Shown in pieces: positions 9,401-17,576 of a DNA stretch of 25,992 nt. The notes below the pieces were generated by a model. It ran no database searches, was not told where the DNA came from, and saw only the letters and a list, made by a program, of their open reading frames with translations. The position numbers were made by a program, and so were the translations under genes. This DNA comes from a virus: IMG/VR virus record IMGVR_UViG_3300042402_001290, positions 1 through 25,992 of that record; one strand, given 5' to 3'. Every line of letters begins with the position of its first letter. Position 1 is the first letter of the stretch.

Positions 9401-12400
9401 TGTTACGTTTGCACTTCCGTCTATGCTTACGTTACCAGTTAGATCGCCGCCTAGTGTAATTGTTCTAGAATTTTGCCATGCACTTGCTGTGGTTGCATTA
9501 CCACTTAGTGCTGCAGTGACAGTTCCTGCACTAAAGTTACCACTGCTGTCACGAGCAACTATAGCACTATTTGTGTTTGAACTAGTGGCTGTAGTAGCTG
9601 AGTTTGAGACTTTACCTGATGTTGATATTGTAGCTAGCTTTGTATCAGCGATTGCAGCACTTGAGTTAATATCTGCGTTTACAATTGAATCAGCGGTAAT
9701 TGCTGCTGATATTGTGATATCGGCACTACCATTAAATGATGTTGCAGTACCAGTTACATCTCCACTTATTGCAATTGTTCTTGATGTAGCAAGTGTAGTT
9801 GCAGTAGATGCATTTCCGCTTAGTGCTGCGGTAATTGTTCCGGCGCTAAAGTTACCTGACGAATCACGAGCAACTATAGCACTATTTGTGTTTGAACTAG
9901 TGGCTGTTGTAGCTGAGTTCGATACTTTACCAGCTGTTGATATTGTTGCTAGTTTTGTATCAGCTATTGCGGCACTTGAGTTAATATCTGCGTTTACAAT
10001 TGAATCTGCTGTAATGCCTGCTGATATTGTGATATCAGCACTTCCGTCAAACGAAGTAGCAGATCCGGTTACATCTCCACTTATGGCAATTGTTCTTGCT
10101 GTAGCAAGTGTAGTTGCAGTAGATGCGTTACCACTTAATGCAGCGGTAATTGTTCCTGCTGCGAAGTTACCAGACGAGTCGCGGGCAACAACCTTAGATG
10201 CTGTATTTGTAGTAGTTGCGTCGACTGCTAGTGTTAGACCAGCGCCTTCGCTTCCTCCATCGCCTCCGGTGATATAAGATCCGTTAGTGATACTTGCTAC
10301 GTAATTGCCTGTTGTATCTGTTCCTAATGCAACACTGTTTGCAGAGATAGTTGCTGTTAACGTTCCGTTTGCTAAATCAGTCAATGTTACACTACCACTT
10401 AAATCACCTGCAAGTGTAATAGTCGGATCAGGTTTATTTAAAATGTCTGCCCATTCAACGTTTGCATCCACTGTTCCTTTTGTTCCGCTAAACACTTCGC
10501 TTGTGTTAGTTGCGTCAGGTATAAAAGTAAATTTACCAGTACTATCATCAAAACCAAAAAAGCCAACCTTTGCACTAGTTCCGTTATGCCAACGAAATTC
10601 AATGCCTCTGTCTTTGTTATCGTCAGTTGATGGAGCAGTATCTCCGCCTAATGTAATAACAGGATCATCTATTGTAGTTACTGTTGAGTTAACTGTGGTT
10701 GTAGTTCCGTTAACTGTTAAATTGCCAGTGACAATTAAATTATTACCAACTGTAACATCATTTGGTAATCCAATAGTTATTGTCTGACCACTAGCAACTG
10801 CTTCTATTTCATTTGTTGTTCCGGCAATAGTTAACGTTTGTGTACTTAAATTTACAGTGCCAGTTCCAGATGTTCCTGCAATATTCAATGTTTGTGCAGA
10901 AGACGCAGAATCAACATATGCTTTGATACTTTGTTGTGTTGCAAGAGCTGTTGCACTATTGCTAGCCATATTATCTTCGTCTAATATACTACTAATTGCA
11001 GTTGTAGAATTAATAGTTAAAGTAGACGACACAGTTAATGCACCTGTTAATGCTAATGTCGAACCGTTAAATGTTAAATTAGAAGTATCTTGCAAACGGC
11101 CAGCAGTTCCTACATAAACTATTCTATTAGAAACTAAATCTGAAACTTTAAGGTTTGCTACTGTTGTTGCACCATTTACATCTAATGTTCCTGCTACCAG
11201 TGTATTACCCGAAGTAGCATTAACTGTAAACTTGTTTGTAGCAATATCAAAGTTACCATCGATGCCAGTAGCACCAGTTACATCTAAAATACCAGCAATT
11301 GCGGTATTACCACTAGTTGCATTAACTGTAAACTTGTTTGTAGCAATATCAAAGTTACCGTCTATTCCAACTGCACTTGTTACATCGAGTGTACCTGCGA
11401 TTGCAGTATTACCTGAAGTAGCATTTACTGTAAACTTGTTTGTAGCAATGTCAAAGTTCCCGTCAATGCCGGTAGCGCCAGTTACATCAAGTGTTCCTGC
11501 AACTGCAGTATTACCACTAGTTCCATTTACTGTAAACTTGTTTGTAGCAACATCAAAACTTCCGTCTACACCTAATGATCCGGTTACATCTAAAGCACCT
11601 GCAATAGCAGTATTACCTGATGTTGCGTTTACTGTAAATTTATTAGCACCAATAACAAAAGTAGTTGCATCAAAAGTTAAATTTGCATCATTTTCAAGTT
11701 CGCCGTCAACACCGACAATAACGATTCTATTATTCGTTAAATCGCTTACTTTGAGTGTACTAGCAATTATATCTCCTGTTCCATTCGGAGTTATATTAAT
11801 ATTACCATTAGTGTTTGTGCTAGTGATAGCATTACCATCTATTCTAATATTATCGACGTTAAGTTGACCAGTGACATTTGCTGTTCCAGATAATGCTAAT
11901 GTAGATCCATTAAATGTTAAACTTGAACTATCTTGTAATTCTCCACTTGTGCCTGCATAAACAACACGATTTGCAGTTAAATCGGTTATACTAGCACTTG
12001 CTAGTGTTGTTTGACCAGTAACACCTAATGTTCCTGCAATCGCAGTATTACCTGAAGAACTTGTAATTACAAATTTGTTTAATAACGCACCAAATCTAAA
12101 ATCACCGTTTTCGTCTAATTGTAATCTATGACTTCCGTTAGTATAAAAATCTAAGTCATTATTATTTGCACCCGGCGATGTTTCTGCAATGATGTATGTG
12201 TTACCGTCTACATCTTTAACACCGCCAAGACTTGTCCAGTTTGTGTTGACATATCCTTCAAATGATTGTAATGTTGAGTTAAATCTTATCTCACCCGAAT
12301 TAGGAGTACCGGGACGTTCAAATGTAGTACCTGCAGGAATCCTAATACTTCCGTTATTATTAATTACAATAGTTTCGTTACTAGAACTAATTCTATTTCG

Positions 12401-12424
12401 TTGGTGGTCAAAATTTAATGCCAT
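6488..12424 (-). CDS. Giant repeat-rich tail fibre / virion adhesin
   Basis: 1978 aa, almost wholly Ser/Thr/Ala/Gly/Asn/Ile. Residues about 250-420 carry five tandem 34-aa units (NKFTVNATSGNTAIAGTLDV type). Residues about 760-1780 carry five longer units containing ADSIVNADINS, DTKLATIS, SNSATTATS and AIVARDSSGNF, spaced 105 aa where adjacent. Two non-repetitive islands interrupt these: DRGIEFRWHNGTSAKVGFFG near 10550-10620 and DLGFSFGYYDTTYQHGGFF near 8480-8545. They look like paralogous globular fibre domains. Near the C-terminus, VGINTSTPAEKLHVDGAI (about 6840-6900) is a motif common just before the terminal domain of phage fibres. No endosialidase-type chaperone domain is evident. The start is ATG 12424 (MALNFDHQRNRIS), with AGAG about 7 nt before it and an AATAAATA octamer at 12449-12456. 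Role inferred: long host-binding fibre. Confidence 0.8.
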   Translation of the reverse strand: MALNFDHQRNRISSSNETIVINNNGSIRIPAGTTFERPGTPNSGEIRFNSTLQSFEGYVNTNWTSLGGVKDVDGNTYIIAETSPGANNNDLDFYTNGSHRLQLDENGDFRFGALLNKFVITSSSGNTAIAGTLGVTGQTTLASASITDLTANRVVYAGTSGELQDSSSLTFNGSTLALSGTANVTGQLNVDNIRIDGNAITSTNTNGNINITPNGTGDIIASTLKVSDLTNNRIVIVGVDGELENDANLTFDATTFVIGANKFTVNATSGNTAIAGALDVTGSLGVDGSFDVATNKFTVNGTSGNTAVAGTLDVTGATGIDGNFDIATNKFTVNATSGNTAIAGTLDVTSAVGIDGNFDIATNKFTVNATSGNTAIAGILDVTGATGIDGNFDIATNKFTVNATSGNTLVAGTLDVNGATTVANLKVSDLVSNRIVYVGTAGRLQDTSNLTFNGSTLALTGALTVSSTLTINSTTAISSILDEDNMASNSATALATQQSIKAYVDSASSAQTLNIAGTSGTGTVNLSTQTLTIAGTTNEIEAVASGQTITIGLPNDVTVGNNLIVTGNLTVNGTTTTVNSTVTTIDDPVITLGGDTAPSTDDNKDRGIEFRWHNGTSAKVGFFGFDDSTGKFTFIPDATNTSEVFSGTKGTVDANVEWADILNKPDPTITLAGDLSGSVTLTDLANGTLTATISANSVALGTDTTGNYVASITNGSYITGGDGGSEGAGLTLAVDATTTNTASKVVARDSSGNFAAGTITAALSGNASTATTLATARTIAISGDVTGSATSFDGSADITISAGITADSIVNADINSSAAIADTKLATISTAGKVSNSATTATSSNTNSAIVARDSSGNFSAGTITAALSGNASTATTLATSRTIAISGDVTGTATSFNGSADITISAAITADSIVNADINSSAAIADTKLATISTSGKVSNSATTATSSNTNSAIVARDSSGNFSAGTVTAALSGNATTASAWQNSRTITLGGDLTGNVSIDGSANVTLTATIAADSVALGTDTTGNYVASITNGSYITGGNGGSEGAGLTLAVDATSANTSSKVVARDSSGNFAAGTITAALSGNATTATTLATSRTISLGGDLSGSASFNGSADITITATIAADSVALGTDTTGNYVASLVAGTGVTLSNNTGESATPTIAIGQDVSTTANVTFNNALFDGNVTIDGNLSVGGTTTTTTAANLSVTDNMIYLNQAILTTISNVVGDGTNVVYTTNEVHNYTPGMSVSIIGVDPSAYNLSNQTITAVATNSFTIANTATGSYVSGGTARARTNANPDLGFSFGYYDTTYQHGGFFRDASDGYFKAFKGYTPEPDVSPFIDTSHVSFALADIQAANFRGALVGNASTATTLATSRTIAISGDVTGTATSFNGSADITISAAITADSIVNADINSAAGIVDTKLATISTSGKVSNSATTATSTNTNSAIVARDSSGNFSAGTITAALSGNATTATTLATARNIAISGDVTGSATSFNGSADITISAAITADSIVNADINSAAAIADTKLATISTAGKVSNSATTATSTNTNSAIVARDASGNFTAGTITAALSGNATTATTLQTARTIGGVSFDGSANIDLPGVNTTGNQNTTGSAATLTTTRTLWGQNFNGSANVTGSLTSVTTLNMNNQLTNTIATGTAPFVITSTTRVSNLNVATAGTADTLTTARTIAISGDVTGSATSFNGSADITISAGITADSIVNADINSAAGIVDTKLATISTSGKVSNSATTATSSNTNSAIVARDSSGNFSAGTITAALSGNASTATTLQTVRTLWGQNFDGSANVSGNLTGVGNITGSSAITITAGGSDQNITLTPTGTGYTLLNGNVGINTSTPAEKLHVDGAIRIDSTYNLDSATATLTSTSQTAIASFSTTTFGGGKVVIQSRDTVTGARSITEMLIVHNGTTASATQYAMVNTGASDLAAYDVDISGGNVRILATQVSTNSTQYKIVQTLLLA
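7080..10150 (-). repeat. Long repeat units of the giant fibre (315-nt period where adjacent)
   Basis: Five coding repeats share the ADSIVNADINS...AIVARDSSGNF block. They form a cluster of three (about 7.1-8.3 kb) and one of two (about 9.5-10.1 kb), separated by related but diverged units (GGDLSG...SVALGTDTTGNYVAS) and a globular island. Near-identical DNA includes 7765-7823 against 8080-8138 and 9551-9604 against 9866-9919, each pair exactly 315 nt apart (105 codons). The high DNA identity suggests recent duplication or gene conversion. Confidence 0.85.
11160..11670 (-). repeat. Tandem 102-nt coding repeats in the N-terminal part of the giant fibre
   Basis: About five consecutive units of 34 codons, with cores NKFTVNATSGNTAIAGTLDV and GIDGNFDIAT. 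For example, the same gtaaacttgtttgtagcaa string starts at 11226 and again at 11328. The last unit degenerates. The period is an exact multiple of three, consistent with coding repeats that vary fibre length. Confidence 0.85.
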
Positions 12425-12448
12425 GCTACTCTCACAAATTGCTTATAG

Positions 12449-12456
12449 TATTTATT
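12449..12456 (-). promoter_or_regulatory. T4-late-like promoter octamer before the giant fibre gene
   Basis: The minus strand reads AATAAATA, one base from the T4 late consensus TATAAATA, 25 nt before the ATG at 12424. Similar octamers sit at like distances before several other genes here. Confidence 0.4.
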
Positions 12457-12493
12457 AGTATCTACACTTGTTCCTTGTATGTTCTATTACAAC

Positions 12494-12516
12494 GCCAATG
12501 GTAATTTACCATTGGC
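12494..12516. other. Perfect 10-bp inverted repeat between protease and giant fibre genes
   Basis: GCCAATGGTA and TACCATTGGC flank a 3-nt ATT loop. It lies 37 nt past the end of the protease gene (stop at 12553) and before the fibre promoter octamer. No T-run follows on either strand, so it is not a standard rho-independent terminator. It could act as an RNA-processing or stability hairpin, or as a weak terminator. Confidence 0.5.
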
Positions 12517-12552
12517 TGAATTATTAACTGTGTTATAAATCATATAATAACA

Positions 12553-15249
12553 TTATAAAATTTTTCTTCTTCGTATTTGTCTGCGAGGGTAGACTGATCC
12601 AGAAGCTGGGCGACCTTTATAAATTTTTGGAAAACTTGGCTTGTTATTAGGTCTCATGTTAGGGAACCACAACACTTTATTTGCAGCACCTTCTAAAGAT
12701 GTGTTAAAATTATATGTTTCAGCCGGATCATCGGACATTTGCATCGGCTTACTAATAACATTTAACAGTTCTCTTGCTTGTTTTTGTGTCATATCTGGAT
12801 ATTTTTCTAACATACAGGCAAGAATACCGCATACTTGCGGGCAGGACATGCTCGTTCCACTAACCTTACTATAAAAATTACCGCCACCACGATCAACTTT
12901 TGTTCTAGAGGAAATATCAGGCATTGCACTTTGTATAAAGTTACCGGCGGCGAAAATATCAACATTTTGTCCAAAGTTACTAAAATCAGCTTTTCGTTCT
13001 TTATTATTCCTATGTGTTAGGTTTAATGCACCAACAACGATGACTGCACTGTCTGTGCCGTTCCCCGCCGCTGCCGGAGTTTGCGGTCGATGATAATAAA
13101 CGTTAATGTTTGAGGTTGTTGTATAATAATTGTTATAATAAGGATGATCTGAACTATACATCGGCACATAACCGTTGCCTGCACTAGCTACAACTATAAT
13201 ACCATCACTTATAGCATCAATAATATCTGCTTCAACTGATAACGCTCGTCCAGTTTGAGTGCCTCCTGTGTTGTATCCAAATCCTCGCATGTCTTCCGAG
13301 GTAAACAGGTCATAAATAAGAGTTTTAGCTTCATTTTGTTCCCAAGTCACGTCAAATGTATTTGGTGTATTTTCAAAAAATCTTACTTCCCATCGCATTT
13401 TTGGATCGGAAGGAGTATTATAAAAGCCATTAGGGCTTCCTTCCCATACAATTCTAAACTCCCTATTTGGTGTTACGCCTGTTGTACCGTACCAAATACT
13501 ATAACATCTTCTGAAGGTGCGATCCGGCGGCGAACTGAAACCGGAACCCATCATAATTTTAGGTATAGCGGGCGACGACGGTGTCACACTAGCAATTGGG
13601 TGTGTTAATGCAGAACCTAAAGTTATATAACTGTCTGAAGTTACCTGAATTTGACTATACGTTTGTCCTAAATATTGAATATTAAAGGGAAGATTTAATG
13701 TCCAAAAACCATAACTATTAGATCCGCGAGTTGGTGTACTACTCGTTGTTAATCCAGAAACATTGGCAATTGGAGTAAACGGAAGTACTTGAACAGTGCC
13801 TGATTGATCAGGCGCTGGCGAAACAGTTTCTTCATTAAATTCTTGCATTTCTAATGTTTCGTCAAAATCACTAAAGATTTGACCACGCTCGCCTGTTGTA
13901 ACTACCCACGAGACATCAAATTCAATTTCATCACTGTCTGCCGGATAAGTTTCAACAGTATAACTGATAGAAACTTGTCTAGAAGAACTAAAGCCAAATC
14001 CACCTGTTATTTCGACATCAATCTCAGGTCCGTTAACTTGAGTTGAAATCATTGAACCGTTATCAACAATTCTTCGCAATATTATATAACTGTTTGCACT
14101 ATTGCAACTTGCACGTATTCTACTATTCTGCGAAACATCGCAGGGTGCTAATACTGTAACTTCATATTCGTCGGCAGGATCAGTTTGTGTAAAGCTAAAT
14201 ACCTGATTTGGTATTTTTTCCCATGTTTCTGGCCATGCAACCATTCTGTCAGTAACTGAACTTGTAGTCCCCGACGTTGTAAATCTAGTTTTACTATTTG
14301 CCGGATCGCCTGATTTATCAACAATTTGTGAGGTTGCACTGTATGCTCCATAAAATCCATTATAAGCAAAGCCAATTAGACCTGGAGTTGTATATCTTGT
14401 ACCATCATACGTAACACTTTCAATTTGACTTAGTTCTACTGTTCCACCGCGAATCCCCCAACTATTGTTTACAATTGTTGGATTTTTTCTTCCTGTCAAC
14501 GGGTTAATTGGTTTATTATTGTGAAATGCTCTAATATAGTCGTATGCTAACGTTGTATCTATGCTATTATTAACGTCATTTTCGCCAAACCTTAGTGCTA
14601 GAAAATATATGTTTGCATCTTTTGCCCAGCCTTCTTGACGACCTACTGCTGTTCCTGCACAATGTATATTGTGAAAATTACTGCTAGTGCCACGCTGTGC
14701 ATATGTTCTTCCAACATGAGGCAAATCTCCGACAGCACTAGCATGTTGCCACCAGTTATAATCTACAACTCTAGAAACTCCGTTATCATCTAAAAATTCT
14801 GAATGGTTTGGTTCCCATGCTTGGTCGTCTAAAATTATAACATCTACATTTTTACCTGTGTAAGGAAATCGAATATCTTGTGTGATGACATCTAGGTTAT
14901 TATCAAAGTTAGTGTTGTTTTCTCCAATATAATGTCTCCATAAACCCCACTGATTGTCTGATCCATCGTTTGATGATGAACGGGCCCATCTTCCGCCTCG
15001 TGTATTCATCAGTACCGGAAGTTCATCTGTTACTATTTCTACGAATTCTACTCTTGTATCTTGTTCGACTGCTAACGCTTCTTGCGGTGTTAGCATATAA
15101 TGTGTAACACGACTTGTTGGTTTTCTCAAATAAACGTCAACAGCCCTATCAGGGATAGTTATAGACCCTCCCTCTGTTTCCATGTCATTATAAAAATTTT
15201 CTAAGTCATGATAGTTTTTTAATACAACAGCATACTTGTGTAAGTTCAT
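12553..15249 (-). CDS. Subtilisin-family (S8) serine protease, virion-cluster encoded
   Basis: 898 aa. The subtilase triad is visible: Asp141 in VIILDDQAW, His193 in NFHNIHCAGTAVG, and Ser800 in SGTSMSCPQVCG, with oxyanion Asn692 in VVASAGNG. NNSWG near residue 262 and VVGAL near 740 also fit the fold. The first 80 residues end with YMLTPQEALAVEQDTRVEFV, which resembles the C-terminal part of an I9-type inhibitor propeptide, so autoprocessing is plausible. About 400 residues sit between NNSWG and the oxyanion Asn, including a beta-sandwich-like stretch (LPFNIQYLGQTYSQIQVTSD). The C-terminus is very basic (RRQIRRRKIL). There is no obvious signal peptide. A strong GGAGG lies 7 nt before the ATG, and the gene follows the 354-aa fibre gene by 1 nt. 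Protease identity is firm. A virion-borne role, such as processing fibres or host surface proteins, is inferred from position. Confidence 0.9.
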   Translation of the reverse strand: MNLHKYAVVLKNYHDLENFYNDMETEGGSITIPDRAVDVYLRKPTSRVTHYMLTPQEALAVEQDTRVEFVEIVTDELPVLMNTRGGRWARSSSNDGSDNQWGLWRHYIGENNTNFDNNLDVITQDIRFPYTGKNVDVIILDDQAWEPNHSEFLDDNGVSRVVDYNWWQHASAVGDLPHVGRTYAQRGTSSNFHNIHCAGTAVGRQEGWAKDANIYFLALRFGENDVNNSIDTTLAYDYIRAFHNNKPINPLTGRKNPTIVNNSWGIRGGTVELSQIESVTYDGTRYTTPGLIGFAYNGFYGAYSATSQIVDKSGDPANSKTRFTTSGTTSSVTDRMVAWPETWEKIPNQVFSFTQTDPADEYEVTVLAPCDVSQNSRIRASCNSANSYIILRRIVDNGSMISTQVNGPEIDVEITGGFGFSSSRQVSISYTVETYPADSDEIEFDVSWVVTTGERGQIFSDFDETLEMQEFNEETVSPAPDQSGTVQVLPFTPIANVSGLTTSSTPTRGSNSYGFWTLNLPFNIQYLGQTYSQIQVTSDSYITLGSALTHPIASVTPSSPAIPKIMMGSGFSSPPDRTFRRCYSIWYGTTGVTPNREFRIVWEGSPNGFYNTPSDPKMRWEVRFFENTPNTFDVTWEQNEAKTLIYDLFTSEDMRGFGYNTGGTQTGRALSVEADIIDAISDGIIVVASAGNGYVPMYSSDHPYYNNYYTTTSNINVYYHRPQTPAAAGNGTDSAVIVVGALNLTHRNNKERKADFSNFGQNVDIFAAGNFIQSAMPDISSRTKVDRGGGNFYSKVSGTSMSCPQVCGILACMLEKYPDMTQKQARELLNVISKPMQMSDDPAETYNFNTSLEGAANKVLWFPNMRPNNKPSFPKIYKGRPASGSVYPRRQIRRRKIL

Positions 15250-15250
15250 A

Positions 15251-16315
15251 TTATGCCTCCAATGGTAAAATAACTAAGTCAGCAGTGATTGTTCTAGTAG
15301 TCCCAGACTTGTTTTTGATTGCAAGGTAAATTGTATCTGTTACAGGACTTTCATCATTCCAACCAATACTTGTAGGAGTAAATTTAACTGTTGCAGCACC
15401 CGCAGTAATAATTTCTGCATGAACTCCTGCATCTGGATCAGGATCTACTAATTCGGAACGACTACTGTCATTTGTTCTTGCGGTTGTACTACTGTAAACT
15501 CTAACCCATGCTGCAGCATCTACTTGAATCGATAAAACAGCGTATACTTTAGCAGCACTTGTAATACTAACATTGGCGGTCGCAGCATCTGCGATACTTG
15601 CAGTAGTAACTGAAACGGTTGTTCTGCTTGATAAACCACCTCCGCCGCCGCCCGATGATGCAATAGTGATTTCGTCGGCACTTGTTCTTGTTAGTGTAAC
15701 GTTTGACCCAGCAGTTAATTTAACGTTATCTGTTGAACTATCACTACCTGTTAAGCGTAAGTTTACGCCGCCTGTTGCAGTTTCTGCACTGATAGAATAA
15801 GTTATGATATCTGTAGTTAATGCAACTGTTCCACTTGCATTTGGTAATGTGATTGTACGATCGGCAGTAGGATTTGTAACTGTTAATGTTGTTTCGTTTG
15901 CATCTGCTGAAGAACCTTCAAAAACTATGCTACTACCATCTATAGTTAATCCAGCAAATGTCGGACTACTATTACTTGCTATACCAAACGCAGTACCTGT
16001 TGCGCTTATATTACCGGCAGCACTTAATGTAAAATCTAAATTTAGTGCGCCTTGCGTAGTAGTTGTTGTATCACTGACGCTAACTGCAACTGTGCCGTCG
16101 GCATCTGGTAATATAATGTCCCTGTCTGCTGTGACTGTAGTTGCTTGTAACTTTACTTCCCAATCGTCTGGTGTAGTGCCTTCAAATATAAGTTTAGTTC
16201 CTTGACTAATCCATATGTTTCCTTGTGGATATAGTGCAATATCCGAGTCACTCGAAATATCTAAATCATCATTTTTTTTGCCACTAATGCCGGTAGGGAA
16301 TCTTGTTTCTGTCAT
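15251..16315 (-). CDS. Fibre-like virion protein with duplicated N-terminal module and glycine hinge
   Basis: 354 aa. Two related segments, about residues 36-80 and 124-166, share an IFEG...TADRxIxLPxAxGTVA pattern, seen in phage fibre and decoration proteins. Residues 222-227 are a run of six glycines that looks like a hinge. The final 125 residues form a separate beta-rich domain (VYAVLSIQVDAAAWVRVYSS and YLAIKNKSGTTRTITADLVI) resembling C-terminal domains of other phage virion proteins. This is the first gene after the gp23 terminator. An AATAAATA octamer lies 23 nt upstream, and AAGGAGAAAC is the ribosome binding site. Function beyond a structural or adhesin role is not determined. Confidence 0.75.
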   Translation of the reverse strand: MTETRFPTGISGKKNDDLDISSDSDIALYPQGNIWISQGTKLIFEGTTPDDWEVKLQATTVTADRDIILPDADGTVAVSVSDTTTTTQGALNLDFTLSAAGNISATGTAFGIASNSSPTFAGLTIDGSSIVFEGSSADANETTLTVTNPTADRTITLPNASGTVALTTDIITYSISAETATGGVNLRLTGSDSSTDNVKLTAGSNVTLTRTSADEITIASSGGGGGGLSSRTTVSVTTASIADAATANVSITSAAKVYAVLSIQVDAAAWVRVYSSTTARTNDSSRSELVDPDPDAGVHAEIITAGAATVKFTPTSIGWNDESPVTDTIYLAIKNKSGTTRTITADLVILPLEA

Positions 16316-16337
16316 TTCAGTTTCTCCTTGTTATACA

Positions 16338-16345
16338 TATTTATT
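16338..16345 (-). promoter_or_regulatory. T4-late-like promoter octamer after the gp23 terminator
   Basis: The minus strand reads AATAAATA between the gp23 terminator and the ATG at 16315. This is the position expected for a promoter restarting transcription into the fibre/protease cluster. Confidence 0.5.
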
Positions 16346-16356
16346 GAAAAATACAT

Positions 16357-16383
16357 AAAAAAACAGGGCCCTAAGGCCCTGTT
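16357..16383 (-). terminator. Rho-independent terminator of the capsid operon
   Basis: On the minus strand AACAGGGCC, a 4-nt loop TTAG and GGCCCTGTT form a 9-bp GC-rich stem followed by a run of T residues. It lies 24 nt past the stop of the major capsid gene. A strong terminator after gene 23 fits the need to isolate this very highly expressed gene. Confidence 0.93.
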
Positions 16384-16406
16384 CTTAATTGTAGTATAAC
16401 AAACTA

Positions 16407-17564
16407 TTAGCTGAAGCTTAGGTTTGCAGTTGTAACAGCAATCTTGCTTAGGTAGTCTGCAGCGTTACCAAGAGATGAAGCCTGGTTGCTTAGTTCTACA
16501 TAACCGTAACGTGTCATGAAGCTAACTACTGGCTCGAATGTGCTTGGATCTAGAACAGTTCCTGAGCTCATTAGAGGGATGTATGGGCAATAGAATGCCG
16601 CTGCGTCAGTTTCGGTTGAACCCTTATAACCAACTAGTACGTCATCGTTTGCTGCATACTGGTTTACATAAACCTTCATAGTACCATTTAGAGTACCGAC
16701 AAACTTGGTGTTAGTTGGTGCTTCGAATGGGCCTTCAGTTGTTCTTGCGAATGCTGAAGTAGTTGCTGACTGTAGTACAGTTAGAACAGTTGGGCTAACA
16801 ACTACCCAGTTACCAGCACCACGACGTGTGCGGGCAGCGATAGTGTTTGCGTTCTTGTTGATTAGAACTGCTAGAGCAGCATGTTCGTCACCAACGAATG
16901 TTGCAGTACCGCTTACACCAGCTTGGTTGTAAGTATCAGCTGCAGTGCCTGCTAGTGAGCTTAGGCTTGCAATGATTTCCTGATCGATTTCAGCAGTGAT
17001 TTCTTGTGCAAGTGCTTGCATGATTTCTGCTTCAACGTCTAGGCCGTGCATTGCGTTTGCATCTTGAGCAGCTTCAAAAGTCCAACGTGCTGATAGCTTA
17101 CGTGTTTTAGCTTCAACAGTTTGCTTTAGAACTTGGATGCTTAGTTTCTTACCAGCAACACCTTCTAGTGCGCTTGTAGAATCTGCACGGTTAGTGCTTG
17201 CGTTACCTGAGTAACCGGTTGCAATTGCGAATGGGCTTAGTGCTTCATCACCTGCAGTTACACCGTCGAAAGTTTCAGCGTAACGAACACGTAGAGTGTG
17301 GATTTGGCCTACTGGGCCAGTCATTGGCTGAACACCAACGATCTCGTTGGCGATAACAGTTGGCATTACACGACGGATAACTGGAAGGATAACTTTGTTA
17401 AGTGTAGCAATGTTACCAGCTTGTGTTGCACCTGAGGATGCAGATTCTGCAAGGTATCTCTTGGTATTCTCAAGAGTTGTTTCCATTACTTTTTTCTTTG
17501 TTCCAGTAAGACCATCGGTAAGGGCTTCTTTGGTAGCTGACCAATTTTCAAATAGGTTGCTCAT
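16407..17564 (-). CDS. 23: Major capsid protein (T4 gp23-like)
   Basis: 385 aa, clearly shorter than T4 gp23 (521 aa). It is recognised by its N-terminal region (FENWSATKEALTDG, then NIATLNKVILPVIRRVMP), by TGPVGQIHTLRVRYAE, and by the C-terminal part (FYCPYIPLMSSGTVLDPSTF and FMTRYGYVEL), all hallmarks of gp23 in T4-like phages. It forms the hexameric capsid lattice. A LAE tripeptide at residues 38-40 fits the (I/L)-x-E rule of the gp21 prohead protease, so the mature protein may begin near Ser41. AAGGAGA lies about 8 nt before the ATG, and scaffold gene 22 ends 12 nt upstream. GC and codon choice are more even than in the fibre genes, consistent with high expression. The short length suggests loss of an insertion or outer domain. 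Confidence 0.96.
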   Translation of the reverse strand: MSNLFENWSATKEALTDGLTGTKKKVMETTLENTKRYLAESASSGATQAGNIATLNKVILPVIRRVMPTVIANEIVGVQPMTGPVGQIHTLRVRYAETFDGVTAGDEALSPFAIATGYSGNASTNRADSTSALEGVAGKKLSIQVLKQTVEAKTRKLSARWTFEAAQDANAMHGLDVEAEIMQALAQEITAEIDQEIIASLSSLAGTAADTYNQAGVSGTATFVGDEHAALAVLINKNANTIAARTRRGAGNWVVVSPTVLTVLQSATTSAFARTTEGPFEAPTNTKFVGTLNGTMKVYVNQYAANDDVLVGYKGSTETDAAAFYCPYIPLMSSGTVLDPSTFEPVVSFMTRYGYVELSNQASSLGNAADYLSKIAVTTANLSFS

Positions 17565-17576
17565 TTTTCGGTCTCC

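Noticed and set aside
9345-10277. Long plus-strand open frames opposite the fibre genes, for example here and at 7695-8369, 5743-6534 and 11232-11867
   Set aside because: They mirror the minus-strand repeats, give Val/Ala/Leu/Ser-rich low-complexity translations, and lack ribosome binding sites. They are antisense shadows of the fibre genes.
11160-11670. CRISPR-like spaced repeats
   Set aside because: The 102-nt units are in-frame coding repeats that continue the fibre protein; there are no unique spacers of CRISPR size and no cas genes.
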